A DNA stretch of 64,000 bases from Kineosporiaceae bacterium (GCA_016794595.1 JAEUJN010000017.1:1-64000); one strand, 5' to 3'; positions 8,375-18,194 are shown, counted from the stretch's first letter. Made by a program: numbers and translations. The notes: generated by a model from the sequence alone, not told the origin.

Positions 8375-9370
8375 GTGCACCTCCTCGCCGCCGGCGCCCT
8401 CGGCCTGGCTCTGGGAACCGCCGCGGATGCCGTGGTGGGCGACCCCCGCCGCGGGCACCCGGTGGCTGGGTTCGGCCGGCTGGCGAGCGCACTGGAACGC
8501 CGGCTGTACGCGGATGACCGCCGGCACGGGGTGGTGTTCACCGCCGTCTGCGTCGGTGGAGCGGTGGGGGTGGGAGCGCTGGCCGGTCACGGCACCCGCT
8601 CCCACCCGGTGGCCCGCTTGCTGGTGACGGCCGTGGCCACCTGGACCGTGGTCGGAGGCAACAGCCTGGCCCGCGAGGGGGCGATCATGGCCGACCTGCT
8701 CGAGAGCGACCGGCTGGTGGGACCGCACGGCGCGCGGGTGCGGTTGAGTCACCTGTGTGCCCGGGAGGCGAGCGAGCTGTCGGCGGAGGAGCTCAGCCGG
8801 GCCACGGTGGAATCGTTGGCGGAGAACCTCTCCGACGCGGTTGTCGCTCCCCTGATGTGGGGCGCCCTGGCCGGCCCGGCGGGGCTGTTGGGGTACCGTG
8901 CGGCGAACACCCTGGACGCCATGGTCGGCTATCGCTCGCCGCGGTACCTGCGGTTCGGTTGGGCCTCGGCTCGATTGGACGACGTGGTGAACCTGGTGCC
9001 GGCCCGACTGTCGGGTGCGCTGGTGGCCCTCTGCTCACCGGTGGCAGGCGGATCGGTCCGCCGGTCGTGGATCACGATGCGCCGGGATGCTGCTCGCCAC
9101 CCCAGCCCGAACGCCGGATTCCCCGAAGCAGCAGTGGCCGGGGCGCTCGGGGTACAGCTGGGGGGAGCCAACACCTACCACGGCCGGATCGAGCATCGGG
9201 CAGTCCTCGGTGGTGGGGGACGTCCGGTCGCCGTTGCGGACATCCGGCGCGCGACCCGCTTGGTGCGTGTGGTCGGATGGGTGGCCGGTGCCCTGGCTGC
9301 TCTGGGGGCGCTGAAGGCCGGGGCTGGGTCGAGGATCCGGAAGAGGAGTCGAGGGAGAACCCGTGGGTGA
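8375..9370 (+). CDS. cobD: Adenosylcobinamide-phosphate synthase CobD/CbiB
   Basis: Integral membrane enzyme that joins adenosylcobyric acid to aminopropanol phosphate (or its precursor) in vitamin B12 synthesis. The 331-residue product shows the family pattern: GDPRRGHPVAGFGRL near the N-terminus, SRATVESLAENLSDAVVAPL in the middle, AANTLDAMVGYRSPRYLRFGWASARLDDVVNLVPARLS, and RDAARHPSPNAGFPEAAVAGALGVQLGG. I chose the GTG that gives the usual start of a hydrophobic helix. It overlaps the cobT start by 8 nt, so cobD, cobT and cysG form one unit. Confidence 0.92.
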   Translation: MHLLAAGALGLALGTAADAVVGDPRRGHPVAGFGRLASALERRLYADDRRHGVVFTAVCVGGAVGVGALAGHGTRSHPVARLLVTAVATWTVVGGNSLAREGAIMADLLESDRLVGPHGARVRLSHLCAREASELSAEELSRATVESLAENLSDAVVAPLMWGALAGPAGLLGYRAANTLDAMVGYRSPRYLRFGWASARLDDVVNLVPARLSGALVALCSPVAGGSVRRSWITMRRDAARHPSPNAGFPEAAVAGALGVQLGGANTYHGRIEHRAVLGGGGRPVAVADIRRATRLVRVVGWVAGALAALGALKAGAGSRIRKRSRGRTRG

Positions 9371-10478
9371 GTTGCCCCAGGATCTGCGCCGGGTCGTGGA
9401 GGCGATCCGCCCCGCAGACCCGGCTGCCCTGTCAGCGGGCCGTGAGCGTCAGCGGTCCCTGACCAAACCCCCCGGTTCGCTGGGGGTCCTGGAGGACGTC
9501 TCGGTGCAGCTGTGCGGGTTGGCGGGAAGCTGCCCGCCCCCGCTGCCGGTACCTGCCGCGATCGCGGTCTTCGCCGGCGATCACGGCGTCCACGCCCAGG
9601 GCGTGACCCCGTGGCCCCAGCAGGTCACGGCGCTGATGGTGGCCAACTTCGCCGCCGGGGGAGCGGCCATCTGTGTCCTGGCCGACCAGGCCGGGGCCGA
9701 GCTGGTGGTGGTGGACATCGGGGTGGCCGGTGATCTGCCGGCAGGCCCTCGGGCCGATCCGACGACCGATCTGCCGACTGGGTCGCCCGTGGTCCTGAAC
9801 CGCCGGGTGAGAGCTGGTACCGCTGACCTGAGCGTCGAGCCGGCGATGAGCCGCGCCGAGGCCCAGCAGGCGCTGCGGGTCGGGGTCGAGGTGGCCGACC
9901 ACCTGATCGACCGCGGGGCCCGGTGCCTGCTGACCGGGGACATGGGCATCGCCAACACCACCGCGTCGGCCGCGCTGATCGCCGCGTTCGCCGGTGCCGA
10001 GCCCGCCGCTGTCACCGGTCGCGGCACCGGGGTGGACGAGGCCACCCACGCGCACAAGATCGAGGTGGTCAGGGCGGGGTTGGCGCTCCACCGGGAGGTG
10101 GTCGGGCGGGTGGGGCGGGACCCGGTCGGGGTCCTGGCTGCCCTGGGTGGGCTGGAACACGCCGGGCTCGCCGGTTTCGTTCTGGCCGCCGCTGCCCGCC
10201 GGGTCCCGGTGATCCTGGACGGCGTGATCGCTGGTGCGGCCGCCCTGGTGGCCCAGGCGCTGGCCCCCGAGGTGGTGGCCGCGTGCATCGCGGGCCATCG
10301 CTCGGCCGAACCCGGCCATCTGGCGGCTCTGACCCAGCTCGGGCTGCGGCCGTTGGTGGACCTCGATCTGCGGCTGGGGGAGGGCAGCGGTGCCGTCCTG
10401 GCCCTGCCCCTGGTGGTCAGCGCGGCGAGGATCCTGCGAGACATGGCGACCTTCGCCGATGCCGGAATCCAGCAATGA
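9363..10478 (+). CDS. cobT: Nicotinate-nucleotide--dimethylbenzimidazole phosphoribosyltransferase
   Basis: Makes alpha-ribazole phosphate, the lower-ligand nucleotide of cobalamin, from nicotinate mononucleotide and 5,6-dimethylbenzimidazole. At 371 residues it is slightly longer than the usual 350. Typical segments are LTKPPGSLGVLEDVSVQLCGLAG, FAGDHGVHAQGVTPWPQQVT, TGDMGIANTTASAAL, GRGTGVDE and the C-terminal LDGVIAGAAALVAQALAPE followed by GHRSAEPGH. The GTG start lies inside cobD, and its TGA overlaps the ATG of cysG (ATGA), so translation is coupled on both sides. No cobU or cobS lies in this cluster; they must be elsewhere or absent. Confidence 0.94.
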   Translation: MGELPQDLRRVVEAIRPADPAALSAGRERQRSLTKPPGSLGVLEDVSVQLCGLAGSCPPPLPVPAAIAVFAGDHGVHAQGVTPWPQQVTALMVANFAAGGAAICVLADQAGAELVVVDIGVAGDLPAGPRADPTTDLPTGSPVVLNRRVRAGTADLSVEPAMSRAEAQQALRVGVEVADHLIDRGARCLLTGDMGIANTTASAALIAAFAGAEPAAVTGRGTGVDEATHAHKIEVVRAGLALHREVVGRVGRDPVGVLAALGGLEHAGLAGFVLAAAARRVPVILDGVIAGAAALVAQALAPEVVAACIAGHRSAEPGHLAALTQLGLRPLVDLDLRLGEGSGAVLALPLVVSAARILRDMATFADAGIQQ

Positions 10479-11695
10479 CGCCGGCCTATCTCGCCGGGCT
10501 GGATCTCAGCGGTCGCCGGGTGGTGGTCGTGGGCGGGGGCGCGGTCGCCCAGCGCCGGGTGCCTCCTCTGCTGGCAGCCGGAGCCGAGGTGATCGTGATC
10601 GCTCCCGAGGTGACTCCCACCCTGGACGGCCTGGCGGGCGATGGGCTGATCTCCCGGCGCCTGAGGCCGTACCGGCCCGGGGACCTGGACGGCGCCTGGT
10701 ACGCGCTGGCCCTCACCGCCGATCCGCAGGTCAACGCCGCAGTGGTCGCCGAGGCGACCCAACGTCGGGTGTTCTGCGTTCGCGCGGACCGGGCCGACCA
10801 GGGCAGCGCCACCACCCCGGCCTCCGGTGCCGTCGGTCCTGTGCAGGTCGCGGTGCTGGGCGGTGCTGACCCGGGACGAGCGGTCGCCGTCCGGGACGGC
10901 ATCGTGGACGCCCTGCAGCAGAACAGGTTCGACACCTCCCCCCGCCGACCACAGCCCTCGGCGGGGTCGGTGATCCCCGGGGTGGCGATCGTCGGGGGTG
11001 GCCCGGGGGACCCCGAGCTGATCACTGTCCGCGGGCGGCGCCTGCTCAGCATGGCCGAGGTGGTGATCGCCGACCGGCTGGCGCCCCAGCAGCTGCTCGC
11101 CGAGGTCGGGCCCCGGGTCGAGGTGATCGACGCCGCCAAGCTGCCTCGCGGCCGAGCCATGGCCCAGGAGGCGATCAACGCCACGATGGTGGACCGGGCG
11201 CTCGCCGGGCGGTTCGTCGTCCGGCTCAAGGGTGGGGATCCGTTCGTGTTCGGCCGGGGGAGCGAGGAGGTCGATGCCTGCGTCGCGGCAGGTGTGCCGG
11301 TGACCGTCGTGCCCGGTGTGACCAGCGCGCTCGCCGTCCCCGCGCTGGCCGGGATTCCGCTGACCCAACGCGGGCTGGCCCACGAGGCGGTGATCGTCTC
11401 CGGGCACCTGGCCCCCGACGACCCCTCCTGCCTGGTCGACTGGCCTGCCCTTGCCCGGTTGCGTGGGACCCTGCTGATCCTGATGGGGATCGAGCAGTTG
11501 CCCGCGATCGTCGCTGCTCTGCAGGCGCACGGGCGGGCCGCCTCGACTCCGGTGGCGATCGTGCAGGACGGGTCCCTGCCCGGGCAGCGGACCGTGCGGG
11601 CACCGCTGGAACGGATCGTCGCCGAGGCCGCCGAGCAGGGCGTGCGTGCCCCGGCCGTGATCGTGGTCGGGGCCGTCGCCGCCATGGGCGGCTGA
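10475..11695 (+). CDS. cysG: Siroheme synthase CysG-type fusion (precorrin-2 dehydrogenase + uroporphyrinogen-III methyltransferase)
   Basis: This 406-residue fusion has two parts. Residues 1-150 form a SirC/Met8-like NAD-dependent precorrin-2 dehydrogenase/chelatase with the Rossmann loop VVVVGGGAVAQRR. Residues from about 165 on form the SAM-dependent uroporphyrinogen-III C-methyltransferase, with VAIVGGGPGDPELITVRG, LKGGDPFVFGRGSEE, VTVVPGVTSA and GIPLTQRGLA. The product feeds both siroheme and, as precorrin-2, the corrinoid pathway, which explains its place behind cobT. It is shorter than enterobacterial CysG (about 457) because the dimerisation/chelatase part is trimmed. Whether the ferrochelatase activity remains cannot be judged from sequence. 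Confidence 0.9.
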   Translation: MTPAYLAGLDLSGRRVVVVGGGAVAQRRVPPLLAAGAEVIVIAPEVTPTLDGLAGDGLISRRLRPYRPGDLDGAWYALALTADPQVNAAVVAEATQRRVFCVRADRADQGSATTPASGAVGPVQVAVLGGADPGRAVAVRDGIVDALQQNRFDTSPRRPQPSAGSVIPGVAIVGGGPGDPELITVRGRRLLSMAEVVIADRLAPQQLLAEVGPRVEVIDAAKLPRGRAMAQEAINATMVDRALAGRFVVRLKGGDPFVFGRGSEEVDACVAAGVPVTVVPGVTSALAVPALAGIPLTQRGLAHEAVIVSGHLAPDDPSCLVDWPALARLRGTLLILMGIEQLPAIVAALQAHGRAASTPVAIVQDGSLPGQRTVRAPLERIVAEAAEQGVRAPAVIVVGAVAAMGG

Positions 11696-11702
11696 TCGGC
11701 AG

Positions 11703-11719
11703 GGCCGCCATGGGCGGCC
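11703..11719. terminator. Hairpin between convergent cysG and alpha-glucosidase genes
   Basis: GGCCGCC-ATG-GGCGGCC forms a 7-bp perfect stem with a 3-nt loop. It lies in the 32-bp space between two convergent genes, so it could serve both directions. A near-copy of the same sequence (GCCGCCATGGGCGGC) occurs 22 bp upstream as the last codons of cysG. Confidence 0.55.
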
Positions 11720-11727
11720 GTCCGGCC

Positions 11728-13581
11728 TCAGGTCGTGAGCAGCCAGACCGCGCTGTCGCCGGGCAGCGTCCGGGCGTCGCCCAGGCCCTCGCTGGCCAGC
11801 ACCACTCGGGCGCCGTCCAGCTCGGCCGGCAGGTCGACCGGCTCGCCCGAGACGTTGACCACGCAGGCGAACCCCGGACGCCGGAAGGCCACCAGGTGCC
11901 GCCCTCCCGGGTGGCCCGTGGTCTCGGTGTCGATCCAGGTCAGCGATCGGCTGCCGGCGCTGTCCCGATCCCCGGCGCCCAGGCACCCGGCCGCCACCAG
12001 TTCGCGGCGCAGGCGCAGAGCCGCCCGGTAGAAGGACAGCATCGAGGCAGGGTCGGCCTGCTGCGCCTGCACCGACAGGCCGTGCTCGCCCGCCCAGGCC
12101 GCCGGCTGCGGCAGCCACCCGGGGGCCTCCCCGAACCCGAGCGAGGCACCGGACTCGGTCCAGGGCAGGGGAACCCGGCACCCGTCCCGCCCGCGCTCAG
12201 TTCCGCCGGAGCGCAGCCAGACCGGGTCCTGTCGCAGCGCGTCGGGCAGCTCCTCGACCTCCTCCAGGCCCAGCTCCTCGCCCTGGTAGAGGTACACCCC
12301 ACCGGGCAGGGCCAGTTCGAGCAGCAGGGCCGCGCGGGCGCGGCGCCGTCCCAGGGTCAGATCGCTCGGTTCCGTGTCGTGTCCGTGCAGCGGGTCGCGG
12401 GCCAGGTGGGCGCCCGCCCGGCCGAGACGGGTGACGTGCCGGGTGATGTCGTGGTTGGACAGCACCCACATCACCGGTGCGCCCACCCGGTCGTGCGCCG
12501 CGAGGCTCGCCGTGGCCGTCCGGCGCAGGGCCGCGGCATCCCAGGGGGCCATCACGAAGTCGAAGTCGAAGGCCGTGTGCAGCTCGTCAGGCCGCAGGTA
12601 GGCGGCCAGCCGCTCGGCCGAGGAGACCCAGGCCTCCGCCACGAAGATGGGAGCCGGCCGGGGCGGCTGGGCTGTGGCGTAGCTGTCGGCCACTGCCCGC
12701 CAGCCGCGGTAGATCTCGTGCACGCCCGGCCGGTCCCAATGCGGGTGATCGGCACGGTCGGTGGCGTCCAGCAGGTGCGGGCCCTCGGGCGCGTCGGGGG
12801 AGTCCTCGGTGGACGGCATGGCGCTGCGCCCGTCGAGATCGGGCAACTCGGGGTCCTTGACCAAGCCGTGCGCCACGTCGATGCGGAAGCCGTCGGCTCC
12901 GCGGTCGAACCAGAACCGAAGGATGTCCTCGAACTCGGCACGCACCTCCGGGTTGTCCCAGGCGAGGTCGGGTTGCTTGGCGTCGAACAGGTGCAGGTAC
13001 CACTGGGCCGGTTCGCCCGGTCGGCGGTCGGGGTCCTCGACCCGTTGCCACGCACTACCGCCGAAGACCGACAACCAGTCGTTGGGCGGTTGGTCGCCGT
13101 CGGGGCCGGCGCCGTCCCGGAAGATGTACCGAGCACGCTCGCGCGAATCGCGGCCGGCGGCGAGCGCCTGGACGAACCACGGGTGCTCGTCCGAGGTGTG
13201 GTTCGGCACGATGTCCAGCAGCACCCGGATGCCCAGGGCGTGGGCCTCGGCGATCAGCGCCTCTGCCTGATCGCGGGTGCCGAAGACGGGTTCGATGTCG
13301 CGGTAGTCGGACACGTCGTAGCCGGCGTCGGCCTGGGGTGAGGGGTACCAGGGGTTGATCCAGACGGCGTCCACCCCGAGCTCGGCCAGGTAGGGCAGCC
13401 GGGAGCGGATGCCGGCGATGTCCCCCATACCGTCGCCGTCGCCGTCGGCGAAGCTACGGATGTACACCTGGTAGGTGACGGCGTGCCGCCACCAGTCGAG
13501 GTCTGCGGCCGAGGTGATCGCCGGGGGGGTTTGGGGAGCGCTCGCGGCAGCCGGCTGCCCAGTGGTGGTGGTGGACGACAC
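11728..13581 (-). CDS. GH13 alpha-glucosidase / oligo-1,6-glucosidase family
   Basis: A 617-residue glycoside hydrolase of family 13. The barrel begins at YQVYIRSFADGDGDGMGDIAGI. Conserved regions follow in order: DIVPNHTS (region I), GFRIDVAHG with the nucleophile Asp (region II), VAEAWV with the acid/base Glu (region III) and SNHDITRH with the stabilising Asp (region IV). The calcium-like motif GDGDGMGDI and the C-terminal beta domain resemble maltase and trehalose-related hydrolases, and it probably cleaves terminal alpha-glucosides in the cytosol. No signal peptide is seen. The GTG start has no Shine-Dalgarno, but TAGAGT lies 8 nt upstream, so the transcript may be leaderless. Confidence 0.88.
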   Translation of the reverse strand: MSSTTTTGQPAAASAPQTPPAITSAADLDWWRHAVTYQVYIRSFADGDGDGMGDIAGIRSRLPYLAELGVDAVWINPWYPSPQADAGYDVSDYRDIEPVFGTRDQAEALIAEAHALGIRVLLDIVPNHTSDEHPWFVQALAAGRDSRERARYIFRDGAGPDGDQPPNDWLSVFGGSAWQRVEDPDRRPGEPAQWYLHLFDAKQPDLAWDNPEVRAEFEDILRFWFDRGADGFRIDVAHGLVKDPELPDLDGRSAMPSTEDSPDAPEGPHLLDATDRADHPHWDRPGVHEIYRGWRAVADSYATAQPPRPAPIFVAEAWVSSAERLAAYLRPDELHTAFDFDFVMAPWDAAALRRTATASLAAHDRVGAPVMWVLSNHDITRHVTRLGRAGAHLARDPLHGHDTEPSDLTLGRRRARAALLLELALPGGVYLYQGEELGLEEVEELPDALRQDPVWLRSGGTERGRDGCRVPLPWTESGASLGFGEAPGWLPQPAAWAGEHGLSVQAQQADPASMLSFYRAALRLRRELVAAGCLGAGDRDSAGSRSLTWIDTETTGHPGGRHLVAFRRPGFACVVNVSGEPVDLPAELDGARVVLASEGLGDARTLPGDSAVWLLTT

Positions 13582-13640
13582 GAGGGAGGACTCTACGGCG
13601 CCGGGGGGTCGTGGGCAGGTCGGGGTCGACGCACGCCGGT

Positions 13641-14075
13641 TCAGGTCGCGACGGACTCCACGGCCGCCCCGAGCCGGGGCAGCGCGGAGGCGACCATTCC
13701 CTGCGCCTTGGGCCGGATCCCGTTGTAGATCGTGGCCAGGGCTGCGTGGTCGGGGTTCGCCGCTCGCTGGTCGGTCACCCCCAGCAGCGCCTCGGCAGCC
13801 TCGGCGCTGCGCGAGGTCAGGTAGGTGCCGAACGGCTGGCCGCTGCGCGCCGTCCAGAACGGGTCGAGCGCCTGGGCGAAGTCGGGGAGCATGTAGTCGA
13901 CCGCCTTGAACACGATGTCGGACTTGATCGCGGTGACCGCCTTGTAGGCCGTCTTCAGGGCGATCCCGCTGATGCCCGACCGCGACTGCACCTCGTCCTG
14001 GACCACTCCGGCGAGGGCCTCGACGGCCCGGGGGCGACGAACGGGGTCGGTCAGCAACGCGGGCAGGGACGTCAT
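13641..14075 (-). CDS. DUF6918 family protein
   Basis: A small soluble helical protein of 144 residues without known activity. Segments such as EVQSRSGISGIALKTAYKAV, LPDFAQALDPFWTA and YNGIRPKAQGMVASALPRLG match the pattern I recall for an actinobacterial family of unknown function (DUF6918). There is no signal peptide, membrane helix or metal motif. AAAGGA upstream of the ATG acts as ribosome binding site. It is divergent from the ABC exporter genes and lies upstream of the glucosidase gene on the same strand, 59 bp apart, so the two could share a transcript. No function is proposed. Confidence 0.7.
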   Translation of the reverse strand: MTSLPALLTDPVRRPRAVEALAGVVQDEVQSRSGISGIALKTAYKAVTAIKSDIVFKAVDYMLPDFAQALDPFWTARSGQPFGTYLTSRSAEAAEALLGVTDQRAANPDHAALATIYNGIRPKAQGMVASALPRLGAAVESVAT

Positions 14076-14227
14076 GAGGCCGGTGTCCTTTGCGATGGGG
14101 GAGTGGAGAATTTGTCCGCAGGCGACCCTAGCGGCGTCCGGCGTACCGGCGGGCGGTAACGTCGCGACCCACGGCGTCCTCGACGCATTCCTGATCGTCG
14201 ATCAGGACCGGACGGCAGGGGGTGGGC

Positions 14228-15190
14228 GTGAGCGACGTGCTGGTGCGGGCGCGGGGCCTGACCAAGCGGTTCGGCGACTTCATCGCGGTGGACGGGATCG
14301 ACGTCGAGGTCCGGCCGGGGGAGGCCTTCGGGTTCCTGGGTCCCAACGGCGCGGGGAAGTCCTCGACCATGAAGATGATCGGCTGCGTCTCGCCCGTGAC
14401 CTCTGGCGAGCTGCAGGTCTTCGGAATGGACCCGGCCACCCACGGGCCCGCGATCCGTGCCCGGCTGGGGGTGTGCCCTCAGGAGGACATGCTCGACGGC
14501 GAACTGACGGTCGAGGAGAACTTGTGGATCTATGGGCGGTACTTCGGGCTGTCCCGTCGTGAGGCCCGGGCTCGGGCCCAGGGACTCTTGGAGTTCGCCC
14601 AGTTGACCGACCGCCGCTCCGACCGGGTGGAGCCGCTGTCCGGCGGGATGAAGCGCCGGCTGACCATCGCCCGCGCCCTGATCAGCGAACCCGATCTGCT
14701 GCTGCTCGACGAACCCACCACCGGGCTCGACCCGCAGGCCCGGCATGTCCTGTGGGACAAGCTGTTCCGGCTCAAGCAGCAGGGAGTGACGCTGATCGTC
14801 ACCACCCACTACATGGACGAGGCCGAGCAGTTGTGCGATCGGCTGGTGGTGATGGACGGCGGCCGGATCGCCGCCCAGGGTTCGCCGCGGGAGCTGATCG
14901 AGCGGCACTGCAGCCGTGAGGTGCTCGAGCTGCGCCTGGACCCGGTCGTCTCGGCTACCGGGACCACCGGGGCTGCGAGGGGGGTGGAACTGCTGGGCGA
15001 GGCGTTCGGCGAACGCCTCGGCGAGCGGGTCGAGGTCCTGCCGGACCGGGTGCTGGTCTACACCGACGACGGGGAGGCGGCCCTGGAAGCGGCGCACGCG
15101 CGCGGCGTCCGGCCGATCTCGTCACTGGTACGGCGCGCGAGCCTGGAGGACGTCTTCCTCACCCTGACCGGCCGCACCCTGGTGGACTGA
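14228..15190 (+). CDS. ABC-2 exporter ATP-binding subunit (NodI/DrrA type)
   Basis: This 320-residue ATPase has Walker A GPNGAGKSS, Q-loop region GVCPQEDMLDGELTVEEN, signature LSGGMKRRLTIA, Walker B LLLLDEPTTGLD and the H-loop TTHYMDEAE. The C-terminal about 90 residues form the extra domain of the NodI/CcmA/DrrA group. It energises the two permease genes immediately downstream, coupled by overlapping TGATG. A second in-frame GTG 6 nt upstream is possible, but AGGGG then abuts the start, so I prefer the downstream GTG. The transported substrate is unknown; relatives export lipids, drugs or oligosaccharides. Confidence 0.88.
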   Translation: MSDVLVRARGLTKRFGDFIAVDGIDVEVRPGEAFGFLGPNGAGKSSTMKMIGCVSPVTSGELQVFGMDPATHGPAIRARLGVCPQEDMLDGELTVEENLWIYGRYFGLSRREARARAQGLLEFAQLTDRRSDRVEPLSGGMKRRLTIARALISEPDLLLLDEPTTGLDPQARHVLWDKLFRLKQQGVTLIVTTHYMDEAEQLCDRLVVMDGGRIAAQGSPRELIERHCSREVLELRLDPVVSATGTTGAARGVELLGEAFGERLGERVEVLPDRVLVYTDDGEAALEAAHARGVRPISSLVRRASLEDVFLTLTGRTLVD

Positions 15191-15954
15191 TGGCCGCCCT
15201 GGCGGTGCTCGACTACTTCTGGGTGGTTTACCGGCGGACCTGGCGGGGCAGCGTCATGGGCCGGTTCGCCTCACCGCTGATGTTCCTCGGCTCGCTGGGC
15301 CTGGGGCTGGGCTCGCTGGTCGACTCGGCCTCCGGCGGGGTGAACGGGGTCTCCTACCTGCACTTCGTGGTGCCGGCGCTGATCGCCACCCAGGCCATGT
15401 GGGTGGCCCTGGGGGAGTCGACCTACCAGGTCATGGCCTACATCAAGTGGAACCGGATGTACCGGGCGATGCTGGCCACGCCGCTCGGGGTCGGTCAGGT
15501 GCTGTTCGGCCACCTGACCGCCGTCGCCGCTCACCTGAGCGTGGCGTCGGTGATCTTCGTCGGGGTGTGCGCCGCGCTGGGCACGCTCTCCGGCTGGGGG
15601 CTGGTGGTCTGCATCCCGCTCGCCGTCCTGACCGGGATGGCCTTCGCGATCCCGCTGTTCGCGGTCACCGCCACCCTGGACAGCGACGAGCCGATGAGCA
15701 TCATCTTCCGGCTGGTGGTCACGCCGCTGATGCTGTTCTCGGGCACCTTCTTCCCGATCGACTCTCTCCCCGTGGCGCTGCAGGGGCTGGCCTGGATCAC
15801 CCCTCTCTGGCACGGCGTCGAACTGTGCCGCGCGGCCGTTCTGGGTGGGGCCGGTCCGGGTCTGGTGGCCGCCCACCTCGCCGTGCTGCTGGCGTACGTC
15901 GCCGTGGGCGCCTGGGCGGCGCGGCGCACGTTCACCCGCCGGCTGGTGCCGTGA
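15190..15954 (+). CDS. ABC-2 exporter permease (NodJ-like), first
   Basis: A 254-residue membrane protein with about six hydrophobic segments and the ABC-2 permease pattern: SPLMFLGSLGLGLGSLVD near the start, FVVPALIATQAMWVAL, and the late LFSGTFFPIDSLPVALQGLAWITPLWHGVEL, a hallmark of the NodJ/DrrB branch. Start and stop overlap its neighbours (TGATG at both ends). It is about 250 residues, like the next gene product, and the two probably form a heterodimer with the upstream ATPase. Confidence 0.87.
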   Translation: MAALAVLDYFWVVYRRTWRGSVMGRFASPLMFLGSLGLGLGSLVDSASGGVNGVSYLHFVVPALIATQAMWVALGESTYQVMAYIKWNRMYRAMLATPLGVGQVLFGHLTAVAAHLSVASVIFVGVCAALGTLSGWGLVVCIPLAVLTGMAFAIPLFAVTATLDSDEPMSIIFRLVVTPLMLFSGTFFPIDSLPVALQGLAWITPLWHGVELCRAAVLGGAGPGLVAAHLAVLLAYVAVGAWAARRTFTRRLVP

Positions 15955-16712
15955 TGCTCGCGGCGCGCGTCATCGAGCGGAACGTGCTCGCCTATCGGCG
16001 GTTGTGGGTGGCGTTCCTGACCGGCTTCGCCGAACCCGTCTTCTACCTGTTCTCCCTCGGTCTGGGCGTGGGGGCGCTGGTGCACTCGGTCACCACCGAT
16101 GCCGGGACGACGGTGGAGTACGCGACCTTCGTCGCCCCGGCTCTGCTGGCCTCCTCGGCGATGAACGGGGCGATCTTCGACTCGACCTACAACGTGTTCT
16201 TCAAGCTGAGGTACGCCCGCACCTACGAGGCGATGCTGGCCACCCCGATCGGCCCGCGGGATCTGGCACTCGGCGAGATCGCCTGGTCGCTGATCCGGGG
16301 AGCGATGTACTCCGCGGCCTTCCTCGCCGTGGCCGTGGCGATCGGCGCGGTCGACTCCTGGTGGGGGCTGCTCGCCCTGCCGGCGGCGGTGTTCATCGCC
16401 CTGGCGTTCTCGGCCGTGGGGATGTTCGCGACCACGTTCATGCGCTCGTTCCTGGACTTCGACTTCATCACCCTGGCGATCCAGCCCATGTTCCTGTTCT
16501 CGGCGACCTTCTTCCCGCTGGGCACCTATCCCGATGCGCTCCGCCTCCTGGTCCAGGCGACCCCGCTCTACCACGGGGTGGCGCTCGAGCGGGGGCTGAT
16601 GCTGGGCGAGGTCGGCTGGGGCCTGCTCGGTCATGTCGCCTACCTGGCGATCCTGGGCATGATCGGCGCGGTCGGGGTCTCTCGCCGGCTGGCCCGGCTG
16701 CTGCTCAGCTGA
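15954..16712 (+). CDS. ABC-2 exporter permease (NodJ-like), second
   Basis: A 252-residue permease homologous to the preceding one. It shows [63 protein letters not shown] and [31 protein letters not shown]. Its ATG overlaps the previous stop. The 3' end overlaps the convergent fumarase gene by 8 nt. Two different permeases instead of one suggest a heterodimeric exporter. Substrate unknown. Confidence 0.87.
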   Translation: MLAARVIERNVLAYRRLWVAFLTGFAEPVFYLFSLGLGVGALVHSVTTDAGTTVEYATFVAPALLASSAMNGAIFDSTYNVFFKLRYARTYEAMLATPIGPRDLALGEIAWSLIRGAMYSAAFLAVAVAIGAVDSWWGLLALPAAVFIALAFSAVGMFATTFMRSFLDFDFITLAIQPMFLFSATFFPLGTYPDALRLLVQATPLYHGVALERGLMLGEVGWGLLGHVAYLAILGMIGAVGVSRRLARLLLS

Positions 16713-18114
16713 CCGGCGGCGTCCGGCCGGTCAGGGCGCGGACGTCGAGGGCTGCGTCCACCTGCTCGGCGCTCAGCTCGCCGCGCTCGAGGAATCCCAG
16801 CGCCACCACCGCCTCGCGCACCGTGACGCCGTGTGCGAGCGCGTGGTGGGCGATCCTGGCCGCGGCCTCGTAGCCGATCAGCCTGTTCAACGGTGTGACC
16901 AGGGACGGCGAGGACTGGGCGTACCGCAGGCAGCGCTCGGCGTCCGCGGTGATCCCGGCGACACACCGATCGGCCAGCAACCGGACGGCAGCGGCCAGGG
17001 TGGTGATCGACTCCAGCAGGGCGTGGGCGGTCACCGGCATCATCACGTTCAACTCGAACGTCCCGCTGGCACCGGCCCAGGTGATGGTCGCGTCGTTGCC
17101 GATCACGCGGGCGCACACCTGCAGCACCGCCTCGGGCACCACCGGGTTCACCTTGCCCGGCATGATCGAGGACCCCGGCTGCAGGTCCGGCAGCCGAAGT
17201 TCCGCCAGGCCGGCCGTCGGGCCGGACCCCATCCACCGGAGGTCGTTGCAGATCTTGGTCAGGCTGACCGCGATCGTGCGGACGGCGCCCGAGGTCTCCA
17301 CGAGGGCGTCCCGGGCGCCCTGGGCCTCGAAGGCGTTGCGGGCCCGGATGACGGGCAGTCCGGTGCTCTCGGCCAGCAGCCCGACCGCCAGGTCGGCGAA
17401 GGCGGGCGGGGTGTTGATCCCCGTGCCCACGGCGGTGCCGCCCAGGGGGACCTCGGCCAGGCGGGGGAGCGCGGCGTCCAGGCGTTCGATGCCACGTCGC
17501 ACCTGGGCTGCATGGCCCCCGAACTCCTGCCCGAGGGTCACGGGGGTGGCGTCCATCAGGTGGGTTCGGCCCGCCTTGACCACGTCGGTGGTGCGCTCGG
17601 CCAGGCGGTCCAGGGCGGCGGCCAGGTGCTCGAGTGCCGGGCGCAATCCGGTCAGGACGGCCTGGGTGGCGGCGAGGTGGATCGCGGTGGGGAAGGTGTC
17701 GTTGCTGGACTGGCTGGCGTTGACGTCGTCGTTCGGGTGCACGGGCCGTCCCAGGCGGTCCGTCGCGAGCCGTGCGATCACCTCGTTGGCGTTCATGTTC
17801 GACGACGTGCCCGAGCCGGTCTGGAACACATCGACCGGGAAGTGCTCGTCGTGGACGCCGTCGGCCACCTCGCGGGCGGCACTGGCGATCGCGGCGGCGG
17901 TCGCGCCGTCCAGCACCGAGAGTTCGCCGTTGGCGGCGGCCGCGGCGGCCTTGACCAGGCCGAGAGCCCAGATCATCGAGCGGGGCAGCCGCGATCCACT
18001 GATCGGGAAGTTCTCCACCGCGCGCTGGGTCTGCGCGCCGTAGAGGGCGGCGGCCGGGACGGCCACCTCGCCCATGCTGTCGTGCTCGATCCGGACCTCG
18101 GGAGACTGGCTCAT
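16705..18114 (-). CDS. fumC: Class II fumarate hydratase
   Basis: Cytosolic tetrameric enzyme of the citric acid cycle that hydrates fumarate to (S)-malate. It has 469 residues, the usual length. The family signature [11 protein letters not shown] is intact, with the earlier [14 protein letters not shown] and [17 protein letters not shown] segments that build the active site together with the catalytic serine of the signature loop. It is divergent from ettA, separated by 87 bp that must hold both promoters, and its end overlaps the exporter permease gene. Confidence 0.96.
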   Translation of the reverse strand: MSQSPEVRIEHDSMGEVAVPAAALYGAQTQRAVENFPISGSRLPRSMIWALGLVKAAAAAANGELSVLDGATAAAIASAAREVADGVHDEHFPVDVFQTGSGTSSNMNANEVIARLATDRLGRPVHPNDDVNASQSSNDTFPTAIHLAATQAVLTGLRPALEHLAAALDRLAERTTDVVKAGRTHLMDATPVTLGQEFGGHAAQVRRGIERLDAALPRLAEVPLGGTAVGTGINTPPAFADLAVGLLAESTGLPVIRARNAFEAQGARDALVETSGAVRTIAVSLTKICNDLRWMGSGPTAGLAELRLPDLQPGSSIMPGKVNPVVPEAVLQVCARVIGNDATITWAGASGTFELNVMMPVTAHALLESITTLAAAVRLLADRCVAGITADAERCLRYAQSSPSLVTPLNRLIGYEAAARIAHHALAHGVTVREAVVALGFLERGELSAEQVDAALDVRALTGRTPPVS

Positions 18115-18188
18115 GGCTCAGCCTGGCACCCCCGCCGGGTGTGCGCCTTCCGCCTCGACCGCTGTCAGGGGCGACGGCGCTCGGCAGG

Positions 18189-18194
18189 TAGCCT
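18189..18194 (+). promoter_or_regulatory. Candidate -10 box of a leaderless ettA promoter
   Basis: TAGCCT is placed 7 nt before the ATG, the same sequence and spacing as in front of the PrsW gene. No purine-rich Shine-Dalgarno is found in front of this start. Confidence 0.5.

Noticed and set aside
9581-12181. Long open frame on the minus strand across cobT-cysG
   Set aside because: Arg/Pro/Gly-rich composition without any domain; a shadow of GC-rich genes in codon position bias.
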